In this document: in pieces, positions 16,315 through 23,699 of the stretch
How positions within the stretch are numbered: the first letter of the stretch is position 1
How the letters are laid out: every line of letters begins with the position of its first letter
Program-made: the position numbers and the translations under genes
Notes under the pieces: generated by a model
Told to the model about the DNA's origin: nothing
Seen by the model: the letters and a program-made list of their open reading frames with translations, nothing else
Database searches by the model: none
NCBI GenBank assembly: GCA_016930575.1
Contig: JAFGGL010000028.1
Coordinates: 1 to 64,000, forward strand
DNA: 64,000 nt
Reading direction: 5' to 3'
Source of the DNA: Clostridiales bacterium
Lineage (GTDB): Bacteria > Bacillota > Clostridia > Christensenellales > Aristaeellaceae

Positions 16315-17607
16315 TTACCTGAACAGCGAGGGTATCCACAGGCTGATTTCGGGCACGAACGTAACCAGCAGCAGCGCGAAAACCATGCACAGATAAAACG
16401 GGAACGCCGCTTTGACGACCTTTTCCATCGGCACCTTGCCGACCGCCGAGCCGATAAACAGCACCGAGCCCACAGGCGGCGTTAACAATCCAATGCCGCA
16501 GTTGAGCACGATCATGATGCCGAATTGTATGGGATCGATCCCGATGGACGTTGCAATCGGCAAAAGGATAGGCGTGGTAATCAATATAATGGGCGCCATA
16601 TCCATAATACAGCCCAGTATCAGCAGGATTAAGTTGAGCAGCAGCGCAATCACGATCGGGCTTTTGGAAACGCTCAGGATGAACGCCGCCGCCAGCTCCG
16701 GCACATGCAGCCGCGTCAGGCACAGGCCGAACGCAGAGGACGCGGCAATCAGGATCAATACGATCGCAAGCGTATCCACGCATTTCCCCAGCGTTTCCCA
16801 AACGCCTTTCCAGGTAAGGCCTTTATAGATGAAGACGCTGACGATCAGCGAATAGATGACCGCGATCGCGGAGGATTCCGTTGCGGTAAACGCACCGAGC
16901 ACCACGCCGACCACCACGATCAGCACCGCGGCCAGCGCCCAGAACGACGTAAGCAGCTGCTTGAAAAAGTTTATCAGGTTAAAGGGCGTTCCCTTGGGAT
17001 AGTTTCGCTTCACGGAGATAATGTAGGACCCGATCATCAGCGATATCGCCAGCAGCGCGCCGGGCAGGTAGCCCGCCATAAACAGCGCCCCGATGGACAC
17101 GCCCCCTGCCGTAGTGGCATAAATAACCATATTGTGGCTTGGCGGCACCAGCAGCCCCTCGCAGGAGGATGTGACCGTAACCGCCGTGGAAAAGTCGGCG
17201 TCGTAGCCGTCCTTGACCATCATGGGAATCAGGATGGAACCCAGCGACGCCGTGTCCGCAGCCGCGGAGCCGGAAATGCCGCCGAAGAAATAGCTGGCAA
17301 CGATGTTCACCATAGCCAGTCCCCCGCGCATCCAGCCGACCAGCGCATTGGCCAGCGCGATCAGCTTATCGCTGATGCCGCCGGCGCCCATCAGCACGCC
17401 CATGGTGATAAAAAACGGTACGGCCATCAGGCTGAAGGAGCTGATCCCGGTTACCATCTGCTTGCCGAGCGTCGTCGGGCTTTCTCCCATGGACAGCAGG
17501 CAGAACAGCGCGGACAGCCCGACCGCATACGCGATGGGAATCCGCAGCATCACCATGATCAGAAAGCTGCCGAGTAAAATAATGATGGACAGCGTCTCCG
17601 CACTCAT
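16315..17607 (-). CDS. dctM: TRAP transporter large permease (DctM family)
   Basis: A 430-residue, about 12-helix membrane subunit that carries out the Na+-coupled transport step of a TRAP system. Diagnostic DctM stretches are 'LRIPIAYAVGLSAL', 'SYFFGGISGSAAADTASLGS' (about 107-126), 'PPSHNMVIYATTAGG' and 'NCGIGLLTPPVG' near the C-terminus. Its ATG overlaps the dctQ stop by four bases (ATGA). With dctP, dctQ and the downstream uxuAB it most likely imports a hexuronate such as glucuronate or galacturonate; the substrate is inferred from context only. Confidence 0.93.
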   Translation of the reverse strand: MSAETLSIIILLGSFLIMVMLRIPIAYAVGLSALFCLLSMGESPTTLGKQMVTGISSFSLMAVPFFITMGVLMGAGGISDKLIALANALVGWMRGGLAMVNIVASYFFGGISGSAAADTASLGSILIPMMVKDGYDADFSTAVTVTSSCEGLLVPPSHNMVIYATTAGGVSIGALFMAGYLPGALLAISLMIGSYIISVKRNYPKGTPFNLINFFKQLLTSFWALAAVLIVVVGVVLGAFTATESSAIAVIYSLIVSVFIYKGLTWKGVWETLGKCVDTLAIVLILIAASSAFGLCLTRLHVPELAAAFILSVSKSPIVIALLLNLILLILGCIMDMAPIILITTPILLPIATSIGIDPIQFGIMIVLNCGIGLLTPPVGSVLFIGSAVGKVPMEKVVKAAFPFYLCMVFALLLVTFVPEISLWIPSLFR

Positions 17608-18257
17608 CGCTCATTCGCCTCCTTATTCTCCGCAGAATCTGCGTCTTTGCACATCTCTTTAAGCTGTGCATCGTCCATCGACGCCTCCGCCGCGGCGGTT
17701 TCCAGCTCCGCGCCGGAAAGCCCGCAGCCTGCGCTGTCATCCTCCGTCACAAAGAAGGCTTTGATATGGTTATACAGCGCTTCCAGCTCAAAAACGATCA
17801 TCGCGCCGCCGGCCAGTGGAATCGGGAAATACATCCAGAAGCGGCTCAGCCACCGAAGCGAATCGTACACGCCGAAACGGCCGATGGCTTTTGCCTGTTT
17901 CCAGCCGTACACCAGCATCACAACACCCAGCCCCATGATGGCAACATCCGCCAGAATGTCCAGGGAAAGCCTTAGCTTTCTGGGCAGCTTGCGGTCAAGC
18001 GCCGTCATGCGGATATGCGTGCCCTTGCGGATGGCAAGCGCCGCGGAGAGCACCGCCATGTAGCTCATCAGCGTCAGCACGATCTGTTCGCCCCAAATCG
18101 GCGCTTCAATCAAATGCGGGAAATACCGGCTGATAACGATCCATGTCGTCACCAGAATGTCCGCAATCAGAAGCACCTTGCAAAGCGTCATGATCACCTT
18201 ATAGACGATATCGTAAACCGGTTTGAACTTATCGGCAAATCGAAAAAAACCCGGCAT
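17604..18257 (-). CDS. dctQ: TRAP transporter small permease (DctQ family)
   Basis: A 217-residue four-helix subunit that pairs with DctM. The family pattern is visible in 'VISRYFPHLIEAPIWGEQIVL' split by helices and in 'IRKGTHIRMTALDRKLP' (about 76-92). The C-terminal 60 residues form an acidic tail (AAAEASMDDAQLKEMC), longer than usual for DctQ. It is separated from dctP by a strong hairpin (18284-18321) and overlaps dctM by four bases. Confidence 0.9.
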   Translation of the reverse strand: MPGFFRFADKFKPVYDIVYKVIMTLCKVLLIADILVTTWIVISRYFPHLIEAPIWGEQIVLTLMSYMAVLSAALAIRKGTHIRMTALDRKLPRKLRLSLDILADVAIMGLGVVMLVYGWKQAKAIGRFGVYDSLRWLSRFWMYFPIPLAGGAMIVFELEALYNHIKAFFVTEDDSAGCGLSGAELETAAAEASMDDAQLKEMCKDADSAENKEANER

Positions 18258-18283
18258 ATCTTGTTCAATCTCCCTTCAAAAGC

Positions 18284-18321
18284 AAAACGGAGGCGCAGGG
18301 AACTCCCCCGCACCTCCGTTT
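18284..18321 (-). terminator. Attenuating hairpin between dctP and dctQ
   Basis: AACGGAGGTGC pairs with GCGCCTCCGTT on the minus strand, followed by TTTTGCTTTT. It sits between the dctP stop and the dctQ start, and would let the binding protein be made in excess over the membrane subunits. Confidence 0.7.
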
Positions 18322-18344
18322 GGATTGCCTACGGGACGGGGAAA

Positions 18345-19340
18345 TTATTGCATGTCCAGAATCTGCTGATAGAGCTCAGCCTGGTCCGCAGTGTAGGCTT
18401 CGATGGTCGGCTGGCAGGCTTCCACCCACGCGGATTTGTCTGCAACTTCAACCACAGTATAGCCTTCCTCGATCAATTTCGCCAGAACCGCGTCTTCGGC
18501 GGCCTGGATCTGCTCCTGGTTGTACTGCTGTACATAGGCGGCGGCTTCCATGATCCAGCCCTGCTGTTCCTCGGTGAGCTTGTTCCATGCGGTGTCGGTG
18601 ATCACAGCGGAGATCGCGCCCAGGGTATGGCCGTCCAGTACCAGCGTGGGGGCGACTTCCTGGAACATATTGGCGTAGTAGTTTGCGATCGGCTGTTCGG
18701 CTGCGTCGACGTCGCCCTTTTCAAGGCCGGAGTACAGCTCGGTAAAGGTGTAAACCGTCGGGTTTGCGCCCAGGTTCTTCACCATGCCGGTCATCACGGG
18801 GTCGTCGGATACGCGGATCTTCAGGCCGGCGAGGTCTTCAATGCCGGCGGCTTCAATGCCATCTGCAAAGAAGAAGTGGCGGAAGCCCTCTTCGCCGTAG
18901 AACAGGCCGCGCAGCGGAATGCCCAGCTCCTGGGGCTGATTGAGGAACTCTTTGGCCAGATCGCTGTTGGCGAAGTTCCAGAAGTGTGCGCGGCTTACGA
19001 AGGTGTAGGGGATGGAGAGCAAGGTTGATTTCGTGCAGCCATAGCTGGTCAGCGCGAAAGCGGAGACGCGCAGGATATCCACGCTTGTGCCGCCGCCGAG
19101 CAGGTCGTCCAGTATTTGCGCTTCGGTGCCCAGCGTCCCGGAGTAGTGCGCGTCGATGATGATCTGCCCGCCGGACAGCTCCTCAACCTTTGCCTTGAAT
19201 GCAGCGCCCAGCGTGCCTACAAAGCTTGTTTCCGGGTTGACCTCGGAATACACCAGTGTGACGGTATCTTCCGCAAGCGCAACGACGCTGATGGACAGCA
19301 GCATTGCCAGCGCAAGAACGAGTGCTAGAATCTTTTTCAT
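18345..19340 (-). CDS. dctP: TRAP transporter substrate-binding protein (DctP family)
   Basis: A 331-residue secreted solute receptor of the TRAP system. It has a classical signal peptide (MKKILALVLALAMLLSISVVALA, about 1-23) without a lipobox Cys. The DctP core includes 'GTLGTEAQILDDLLGG', 'LKIRVSDDPVMTGMVKNLGA' (the conserved Arg that binds the carboxylate) and 'YSGLEKGDVDAAEQPIANYY'. The start ATG follows AAGGAGG. It is the first gene of dctPQM-uxuAB, from the promoter at 19410-19438. The co-operonic mannonate enzymes point to a hexuronate ligand. Confidence 0.93.
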   Translation of the reverse strand: MKKILALVLALAMLLSISVVALAEDTVTLVYSEVNPETSFVGTLGAAFKAKVEELSGGQIIIDAHYSGTLGTEAQILDDLLGGGTSVDILRVSAFALTSYGCTKSTLLSIPYTFVSRAHFWNFANSDLAKEFLNQPQELGIPLRGLFYGEEGFRHFFFADGIEAAGIEDLAGLKIRVSDDPVMTGMVKNLGANPTVYTFTELYSGLEKGDVDAAEQPIANYYANMFQEVAPTLVLDGHTLGAISAVITDTAWNKLTEEQQGWIMEAAAYVQQYNQEQIQAAEDAVLAKLIEEGYTVVEVADKSAWVEACQPTIEAYTADQAELYQQILDMQ

Positions 19341-19409
19341 GTGTGTGCCTCCTTATCAATTTGAAGTTGTGCAGATGGGCCAGTCTTGTCGCCCTCTGTA
19401 TGTACGCAT

Positions 19410-19438
19410 ATTGTAGCATACTAATATGTCAGCGTCAA
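19410..19438 (-). promoter_or_regulatory. Promoter of dctPQM with operator-like motif
   Basis: TTGACG (19433-19438) and TACAAT (19410-19415), 17-base spacer. The spacer contains TATTAGTATGCTA, and a near copy, TATTAGTATGGTA, lies upstream at about 19511-19523. Paired sites suggest a repressor (for example GntR-type), but no regulator gene adjoins. Confidence 0.7.
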
Positions 19439-19493
19439 TCATTTTTTAAGAGAAAATACCGCTTTGCATACAAGTTTTTATCCATTGCTGGTT

Positions 19494-19507
19494 CGAAAAC
19501 GCTTGCA
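19494..19507. promoter_or_regulatory. Weak cre-like site upstream of dctP
   Basis: CGAAAACGCTTGCA differs from the TGWAANCGNTNWCA cre consensus at two positions. It lies 56 bases upstream of the dctP -35 box. CcpA control would fit a carbon-uptake operon but is tentative. Confidence 0.3.
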
Positions 19508-19641
19508 TACTATATACCATACTAATACTCTAATGAATGCACCGGATATGTTGTATACACATTCACAGGCGAAAGCGACCGTATTGACTGTTCCCTGCGC
19601 ATTTCCTTCCCGCCGCCTGCCGTCGGCGAAGGCGGACAGAC

Positions 19642-19670
19642 TTGAAATCAGTCTCCGGTTCCTTTACAAT
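19642..19670 (+). promoter_or_regulatory. Promoter for the YcxB-like gene
   Basis: TTGAAA (19642-19647) and TACAAT (19665-19670), 17-base spacer, about 30 bases before the ATG at 19704. Confidence 0.65.
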
Positions 19671-19703
19671 ACCCACAGAAACAGAAAATACGGAGGCGCG
19701 CAA

Positions 19704-20246
19704 ATGAGCACAGGCCAAACCATTACCATCCCCGTTAAACTCGACAAAGCCACCTTCCGGCGCTTTGCATCGTTTGACACCTTCCGCCGCCAGCAGCGCT
19801 GGCGCATGCCAGTCTGGTTTCTGCTGATTATGCTGGGCTTTTCCATGTTTCTGTATTTCCAGACGGATAAACCGCAGGCCGCGCTGATCGCCACGGTGCT
19901 GCTGTTGATCGGCCTGGGACTGCCTGTGATCTATTTCACCTCGTTTTATCTTACGCTGAGGCAAAACGTCAAAAAGCATAAGCTGCCCCGCCGCGCCTAT
20001 ACCCTGAGGCTGACGGGCAGTGAAGTGTATATCCGCTCGGAAATCAACAGCGGCGAAGAGCTGACCCTTAATTGGAACCAGCTGTTTGCCGCCTACCGCG
20101 TCAAGGGCGCGGTGTATCTGTACGTGCTGCCGACCCGCGCCTTCCTCCTGCCCGACGGGCAGGCCGATATCCCCGACGATGAGCTCTGGGCCTTTATCAG
20201 CAAACGCCTCAGGGATAAGTCTCGCAGCTTACGGAAGGAACGTTAG
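19704..20246 (+). CDS. YcxB-like two-helix membrane protein
   Basis: A 180-residue protein resembling the YcxB family: a short cytoplasmic N-terminus, two membrane helices (about 37-55, WFLLIMLGFSMFLYF, and 61-83), then a soluble domain with 'LTGSEVYIRSEINSGEELTLNWNQL' and 'KGAVYLYVLPTRAFLLP', the family's paired strands. The C-terminus is basic. The ATG at 19704 is preceded by CGGAGGCG and by a promoter, which rules out the longer frame reaching back to 19464. Function unknown. The gene ends 19 bases before a family P copy. Confidence 0.75.
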   Translation: MSTGQTITIPVKLDKATFRRFASFDTFRRQQRWRMPVWFLLIMLGFSMFLYFQTDKPQAALIATVLLLIGLGLPVIYFTSFYLTLRQNVKKHKLPRRAYTLRLTGSEVYIRSEINSGEELTLNWNQLFAAYRVKGAVYLYVLPTRAFLLPDGQADIPDDELWAFISKRLRDKSRSLRKER

Positions 20247-20265
20247 GGCTCTTGGGGCTTCCGCC

Positions 20266-20396
20266 TTACTTCTCTTTTCGAAAAAAGAGAAGTAAGCAAG
20301 AGAAAACCATATATAACGGCTGCGCATCGCTCGGCCGTTATTGTGGGATCACTAAGGGCATTGCCCTTAGTTGCGGGGTTTGAGGGCGCATAGCCC
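20266..20396 (-). repeat. Family P copy: h1-h2-h3-box-h6 (reverse orientation)
   Basis: Read on the minus strand: GGGCTATGCGCCC (h1, 20384-20396), CTAAGGGCAATGCCCTTAG (h2, 20352-20370), a TAACGGC/GCCGTTA stem (h3, 20314-20340), GGTTTTCTCTTGC (20296-20308), and TTACTTCTCTTTT paired with AAAAGAGAAGTAA (h6, 20266-20295). It fills the gap between two convergent genes. Confidence 0.75.
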
Positions 20397-20406
20397 ACAA
20401 CGTCCC

Positions 20407-20826
20407 CTACAGCTCCTTCACGAGGAAGAGTTCGGTGGGCTGGCGGTGGGTCGGGGCGTCCAGCAGCAGGCATCCGGCGTCCTGGTACCCGAGCTTGCGG
20501 TAGAAATGCTGGGCATCCTCGTCGGCCTGGGTGGATGTCATGACAAGACGATGCCCCAGCACGCGCATCTCTTCCTCCCATTTTTGAAGCGCCAGCCGCC
20601 CATAGCCTTTGCCGCGCGCGCACTCGTCCAGATAAATCAGCGTGAGAAACGGGATGCTGTCCCAGAACAGGTTGTAGCGCATCACGCCGACGACCGTATC
20701 GTCATCCTTGAGCAGATAACATCGTTTGTTCGGGATCTTTTTAAGCAGTTCATCCTTGGCGATGTGCTTGTCGAACCGCAGCCACACCGCCGCGTCGGCA
20801 GGCGTTGCATACTCCATGGTAAACAT
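20407..20826 (-). CDS. GNAT family N-acetyltransferase
   Basis: A 139-residue compact GNAT enzyme. 'LTLIYLDECARGKGYGRLAL' (about 62-81) contains the beta4 strand and the acetyl-CoA loop (RGKGYG, matching RxxGxG). 'MTSTQADEDAQHFYRKLGYQD' holds the typical alpha4 and 'YRKLGY' signature. The ATG at 20826 lies 7 bases after GGAGG; an ATG two codons upstream is too close to that site. Substrate unknown; it resembles small acetyltransferases acting on metabolites or drugs. It is convergent with the YcxB-like gene. Confidence 0.85.
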   Translation of the reverse strand: MFTMEYATPADAAVWLRFDKHIAKDELLKKIPNKRCYLLKDDDTVVGVMRYNLFWDSIPFLTLIYLDECARGKGYGRLALQKWEEEMRVLGHRLVMTSTQADEDAQHFYRKLGYQDAGCLLLDAPTHRQPTELFLVKEL

Positions 20827-20894
20827 ACACATTCCTCCAGAAATTCTGTTGCGAACAAGCGCCGCATGTACGGAATATTGAAATATCTATAATA

Positions 20895-21053
20895 GGTTTT
20901 CTCTTACACCGTTTGGTTTATTGTCGCGTACCGCACTCCCGTTTGTACGCTCTGTAAACCTTCTCAACCTCAATTCACTTTGCGCCTGGCGCAAGCATCG
21001 TACAGGATGCACGCTCATTTCAGTTGCCTCTCTTTTTCCGAAAAGAGAAGTAA
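20895..21053 (+). repeat. Family P box-h6 unit split by a module A insertion
   Basis: GGTTTTCTCTT (20895-20905) and the remaining TTGCCTCTCTTTT..AAAAGAGAAG (21024-21050) together form the usual box plus h6, but are separated by about 118 bases of module A (R2). The second half overlaps the 3' end of the gene at 21015-21530. Confidence 0.65.
20904..21020 (+). repeat. Family R, module A copy (R2)
   Basis: TTGTC (20921-20925), stem a GCGTAC/GTACGC (20926-20950), TCTGTAAA, stem b TTGCGC-CTG-GCGCAA (20980-20994), stem c GCATC/GATGC (20995-21010), ACGCTC. The layout is the same as at 4736 and 39397, with entirely different but complementary stem sequences. Confidence 0.8.
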
Positions 21054-21530
21054 GGCGTTTTCCTTCATCTCGGAAAGCACCCGCTCCAGCTTTTCAAGGC
21101 GTATCTTCGCCTCGGCAAAGCAGTCGCCGGAGACGTTATAGCGCAGGAACGCGTACTCCAGCCCCTGCGAAAGCGCGACGATGCGGCGGTTGATATCCAC
21201 AAATTCCTTGAAATGCCCGCCTTTCGCCGCGTTTTGAAACGCGCGCAGGTCGTTTTCAATATATTCAGCGATAGTTTCCGCGACCGGGAACACGCCCGCG
21301 CTCATCGGGTATGGCTTGGCGCGCTGCAGGTAATACTCGTTGTCGGCGTTGAGGTTATAGACGTAGAGCAGCTCCTCGCCTTCCACCCGGAAGCGCACGA
21401 AGCACACCAGCCCGTGGATCTCCTTCACCTCCGCGCCGAGTTGCTTCAGCAGCATCGCCACGTTATCCTGCTGCGCCGAAACGGAGCGCAATTGATGCGC
21501 GCGGGACGACGGTTTTTGAGTGCCGGACAT
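21015..21530 (-). CDS. Hypothetical protein with repeat-derived C-terminus
   Basis: A 171-residue soluble protein that I do not recognise. Residues 20-80 look like an alpha/beta domain ('AMLLKQLGAEVKEIHGLVCF', 'FRVEGEELLYVYNLNADNEYYL'), followed by helical segments. The ATG at 21530 follows GGAGG at the right distance; an upstream in-frame TTG is less likely. The last dozen residues (ALLLFSEKERQLK) are encoded by a family P h6 hairpin, so the original stop may have been lost when the repeat arrived. It lies 24 bases downstream of the permease gene, so it is probably in its operon. Confidence 0.65.
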   Translation of the reverse strand: MSGTQKPSSRAHQLRSVSAQQDNVAMLLKQLGAEVKEIHGLVCFVRFRVEGEELLYVYNLNADNEYYLQRAKPYPMSAGVFPVAETIAEYIENDLRAFQNAAKGGHFKEFVDINRRIVALSQGLEYAFLRYNVSGDCFAEAKIRLEKLERVLSEMKENALLLFSEKERQLK

Positions 21531-21554
21531 TGTTTTCGCCTCCAAACCGCGAAA

Positions 21555-22823
21555 TTACAGATAGAATAGTATGAGATATACAGTGGACAGCGCCACCGAC
21601 AGCGCCATCAGCGGGAAGCCGATCTTCAGGTATCGTTTGAACGTGATCTCGTAGCCCTGCTTTGACGCAAGCCCGGCGACCACGACGTTTGCCGACGCGC
21701 CGATCAGCGTGCCGTTGCCGCCCAGGCACGCGCCCAGCGACACCGCCCACCACAGCGGCGTGATGTCCGCGCCCTGTGCGCCGAGCCCGATAATCAGCGG
21801 AATCAGCGTCGCCACGAACGGGATGTTGTCCAGGAACGCCGAGACGAGCGCGGAGAACCATATCAGCAGGATGCCCGCCAGCAGCAGGTTTCCCTTTACC
21901 AGCCCGGTGATCAGCCCCGCCAACGAGGCAATGAGCCCGACCTCTTCCAGCGCTCCGACAAGCACGAACAGCGACGCGAAAAAGAAGATCGTCGGCCATT
22001 CGATGGATAAAAGCGCCGTCTCGATATCGCTGCGGCTCAGAAGAAGCAGCAGCACCGCGCCCGTCATCGCGATCATGCCGTTTTCCATTTGGATCACATC
22101 GTGCAGGATGAATCCGAGCACGATCAGCAAAAGCACCGCGCCGCATTGATATAAAAGTACCTTGTCCTTGATGCACACGCTCTCGTCCAGCTCGAAGATC
22201 TTCTTCTTGGTCTCCTCGTCGATCTTTAATTGCTTGCGGTACAACAGCCACAGCACAAAGAACACCGCCGCGAAAACGAGCGCGATGATCGGCCCGAGGT
22301 TCAGGATAAAATCCATGAACGACAGCCCCGCGCGGCTGCCGATCATGATGTTGGGCGGGTCGCCGATAATCGTCGCCGTGCCGCCGATGTTGGACGCCAT
22401 AATCTCCGGCAGCAGGAAGGGAATCGGGTTCATGTTCAGCTTTTTGGTGATCACGAAGGTCATCGGCACGATCAGAAGCACCGTCGTCACGTTGTCCAGG
22501 AACGCCGAGATCAGCGCCGTGACCGCGCACAGGAACAATATGATGCGCCACGGGTCGCCCTTGGCTTTCTTGGCGGCAACGATCGCCAGATATTCAAACA
22601 CGCCCGTCTTTTTCACGATGCTGACGACAATCATCATCCCCATCAGCACCAGCAGCGTGTTGAAATCCACATACTGCAGCGCCTGGGACGGCGTGAGCAC
22701 GCGCAACAGGAGCAGCGTCGCAACGCCCGCCAGCGCCGCGACGGTGCGGTGCAGTTTCTCCGAGATGATCAGCCCCAGCGTGATCACGAAGATTCCCAAT
22801 GCGAAAATACTTGTCAGCGACAC
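21555..22823 (-). CDS. ArsB/NhaD-superfamily permease
   Basis: A 422-residue, about 11-helix ion transporter. Two inverted halves each carry the family hallmark: 'SAFLDNVTTVLLIVPMTF' (about 109-126) and 'SAFLDNIPFVATLIP' (about 310-324). 'NIGGTATIIGDPPNIMIGS' lies in the first half and 'GGNGTLIGASANVV' in the second. This suits the ArsB/NhaD/P-protein group; arsenite efflux, Na+/H+ exchange and anion uptake are all possible, and no ars or regulatory gene adjoins. The start is GTG after AGGAG. Its 3' neighbour at 21015-21530 is probably co-transcribed. Confidence 0.85.
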   Translation of the reverse strand: MSLTSIFALGIFVITLGLIISEKLHRTVAALAGVATLLLLRVLTPSQALQYVDFNTLLVLMGMMIVVSIVKKTGVFEYLAIVAAKKAKGDPWRIILFLCAVTALISAFLDNVTTVLLIVPMTFVITKKLNMNPIPFLLPEIMASNIGGTATIIGDPPNIMIGSRAGLSFMDFILNLGPIIALVFAAVFFVLWLLYRKQLKIDEETKKKIFELDESVCIKDKVLLYQCGAVLLLIVLGFILHDVIQMENGMIAMTGAVLLLLLSRSDIETALLSIEWPTIFFFASLFVLVGALEEVGLIASLAGLITGLVKGNLLLAGILLIWFSALVSAFLDNIPFVATLIPLIIGLGAQGADITPLWWAVSLGACLGGNGTLIGASANVVVAGLASKQGYEITFKRYLKIGFPLMALSVALSTVYLILFYL

Positions 22824-22859
22824 ACCCGTCTCCTGTATTCCGTCGTTTCGTCCGCCCGG

Positions 22860-23366
22860 CTATTCGTCCTGATACCTTCCGCCGAATACCGCGCCTTTCA
22901 TTTTCCGATAGGAGCGTTCGTGCGATTGCATCTCCTTGACATAGGCGGCATTTGGATACCGGCTGCGGTAGTATTGCCGCATCAGTTCCAGGTCCTTGCG
23001 GTACTTCTCCACATCCATGGCGCACACCCGCATCCACAAGAGCCGGTCGACCGACACCACCAGCACGTCCTTCTCGCAGACGGCATCCTTCAGATAGAAA
23101 TCATAGTCCAGCAGTGCGATGCTCCGCCAGATCTCAAAGATACCGATCACCAGGCCCATATCGCCGTACAGGTCCTTGCGCTTGTCCGGAAACTGTTTGG
23201 CAAGCGCCTGGTAATCCTCGTTGCAGATTACCAGATCAATATCCGCCCCGGCTTTGCGCATGCCGTAGTATTCCATCGCCATGCCGCCGATCAAAATCGG
23301 CTTTTTTGTAAACGGCCAGGGCGTGCCGCCCCAGGAATCTTTCACCCTTTGAATCACGGCATGCAT
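22860..23366 (-). CDS. Nucleotidyltransferase-fold protein
   Basis: A 168-residue protein with the start of a Pol-beta-type nucleotidyltransferase fold: 'ILIGGMAMEYYGMRKAGADIDLVI' in two segments (about 24-47), giving the GG motif and the DxD pair, with a third acidic candidate in 'LLDYDFYL'. Such small proteins include AbiEii/MNT-type toxins and orphan enzymes. No antitoxin-like gene is adjacent, so a toxin role is unsupported. It has its own promoter (23456-23484) and a leader with a GAGCG/CGCTC hairpin, and is divergent from the antiporter gene. Confidence 0.65.
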   Translation of the reverse strand: MHAVIQRVKDSWGGTPWPFTKKPILIGGMAMEYYGMRKAGADIDLVICNEDYQALAKQFPDKRKDLYGDMGLVIGIFEIWRSIALLDYDFYLKDAVCEKDVLVVSVDRLLWMRVCAMDVEKYRKDLELMRQYYRSRYPNAAYVKEMQSHERSYRKMKGAVFGGRYQDE

Positions 23367-23455
23367 ACGGATCGTCTTCTTTCTCTCGGTACAGCGGCAG
23401 GAAAAGGACCGCGCGGCTTATCGGAAGCGCGATTGCGTATATGAGCGATACGCTC

Positions 23456-23484
23456 AGTATACGCGCCAAGATTGTCAACGTCAA
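23456..23484 (-). promoter_or_regulatory. Promoter for the nucleotidyltransferase-fold gene
   Basis: TTGACG (23479-23484) and TATACT (23456-23461), 17-base spacer, minus strand; divergent from the antiporter promoter 42 bases away. Confidence 0.6.
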
Positions 23485-23525
23485 ACGGTTTGAACTGTGT
23501 AAAACCGCTGAATTCTACAATTCAT

Positions 23526-23554
23526 TTGAAACGCCTCGCCGCTAGTGCTATAAT
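23526..23554 (+). promoter_or_regulatory. Promoter for the antiporter gene
   Basis: TTGAAA (23526-23531) and TATAAT (23549-23554), 17-base spacer. The transcript should start at about 23561, exactly at the foot of the leader hairpin. Confidence 0.7.
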
Positions 23555-23560
23555 ACAATG

Positions 23561-23618
23561 CGGCCGTGCCCCGGTCATGTGCGTTCATAGAAGAATGTTT
23601 TTATACGGGGCACGGTCG
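23561..23618 (+). promoter_or_regulatory. Structured 5' leader of the antiporter gene
   Basis: CGGCCGTGCCCCG (23561-23573) pairs with CGGGGCACGGTCG (23606-23618), a 13-bp stem enclosing 32 bases, at the very 5' end of a roughly 140-base leader. No T-run follows directly. It could be an ion-responsive element or a stability hairpin; it matches no riboswitch consensus that I can recall. Confidence 0.5.
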
Positions 23619-23699
23619 TATTCCGTTGTTTTACAGGATTCGGTACAGCGGTCAGCGCGGGGCGCGGATCCGGATGGGGCGAAGGAGAGGAGTTATTTC

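Noticed and set aside
22860-23366. Nucleotidyltransferase-fold gene considered as half of a toxin-antitoxin pair
   Set aside because: Neither neighbour resembles a HEPN or AbiEi antitoxin; the adjacent genes are a permease and a divergent antiporter.
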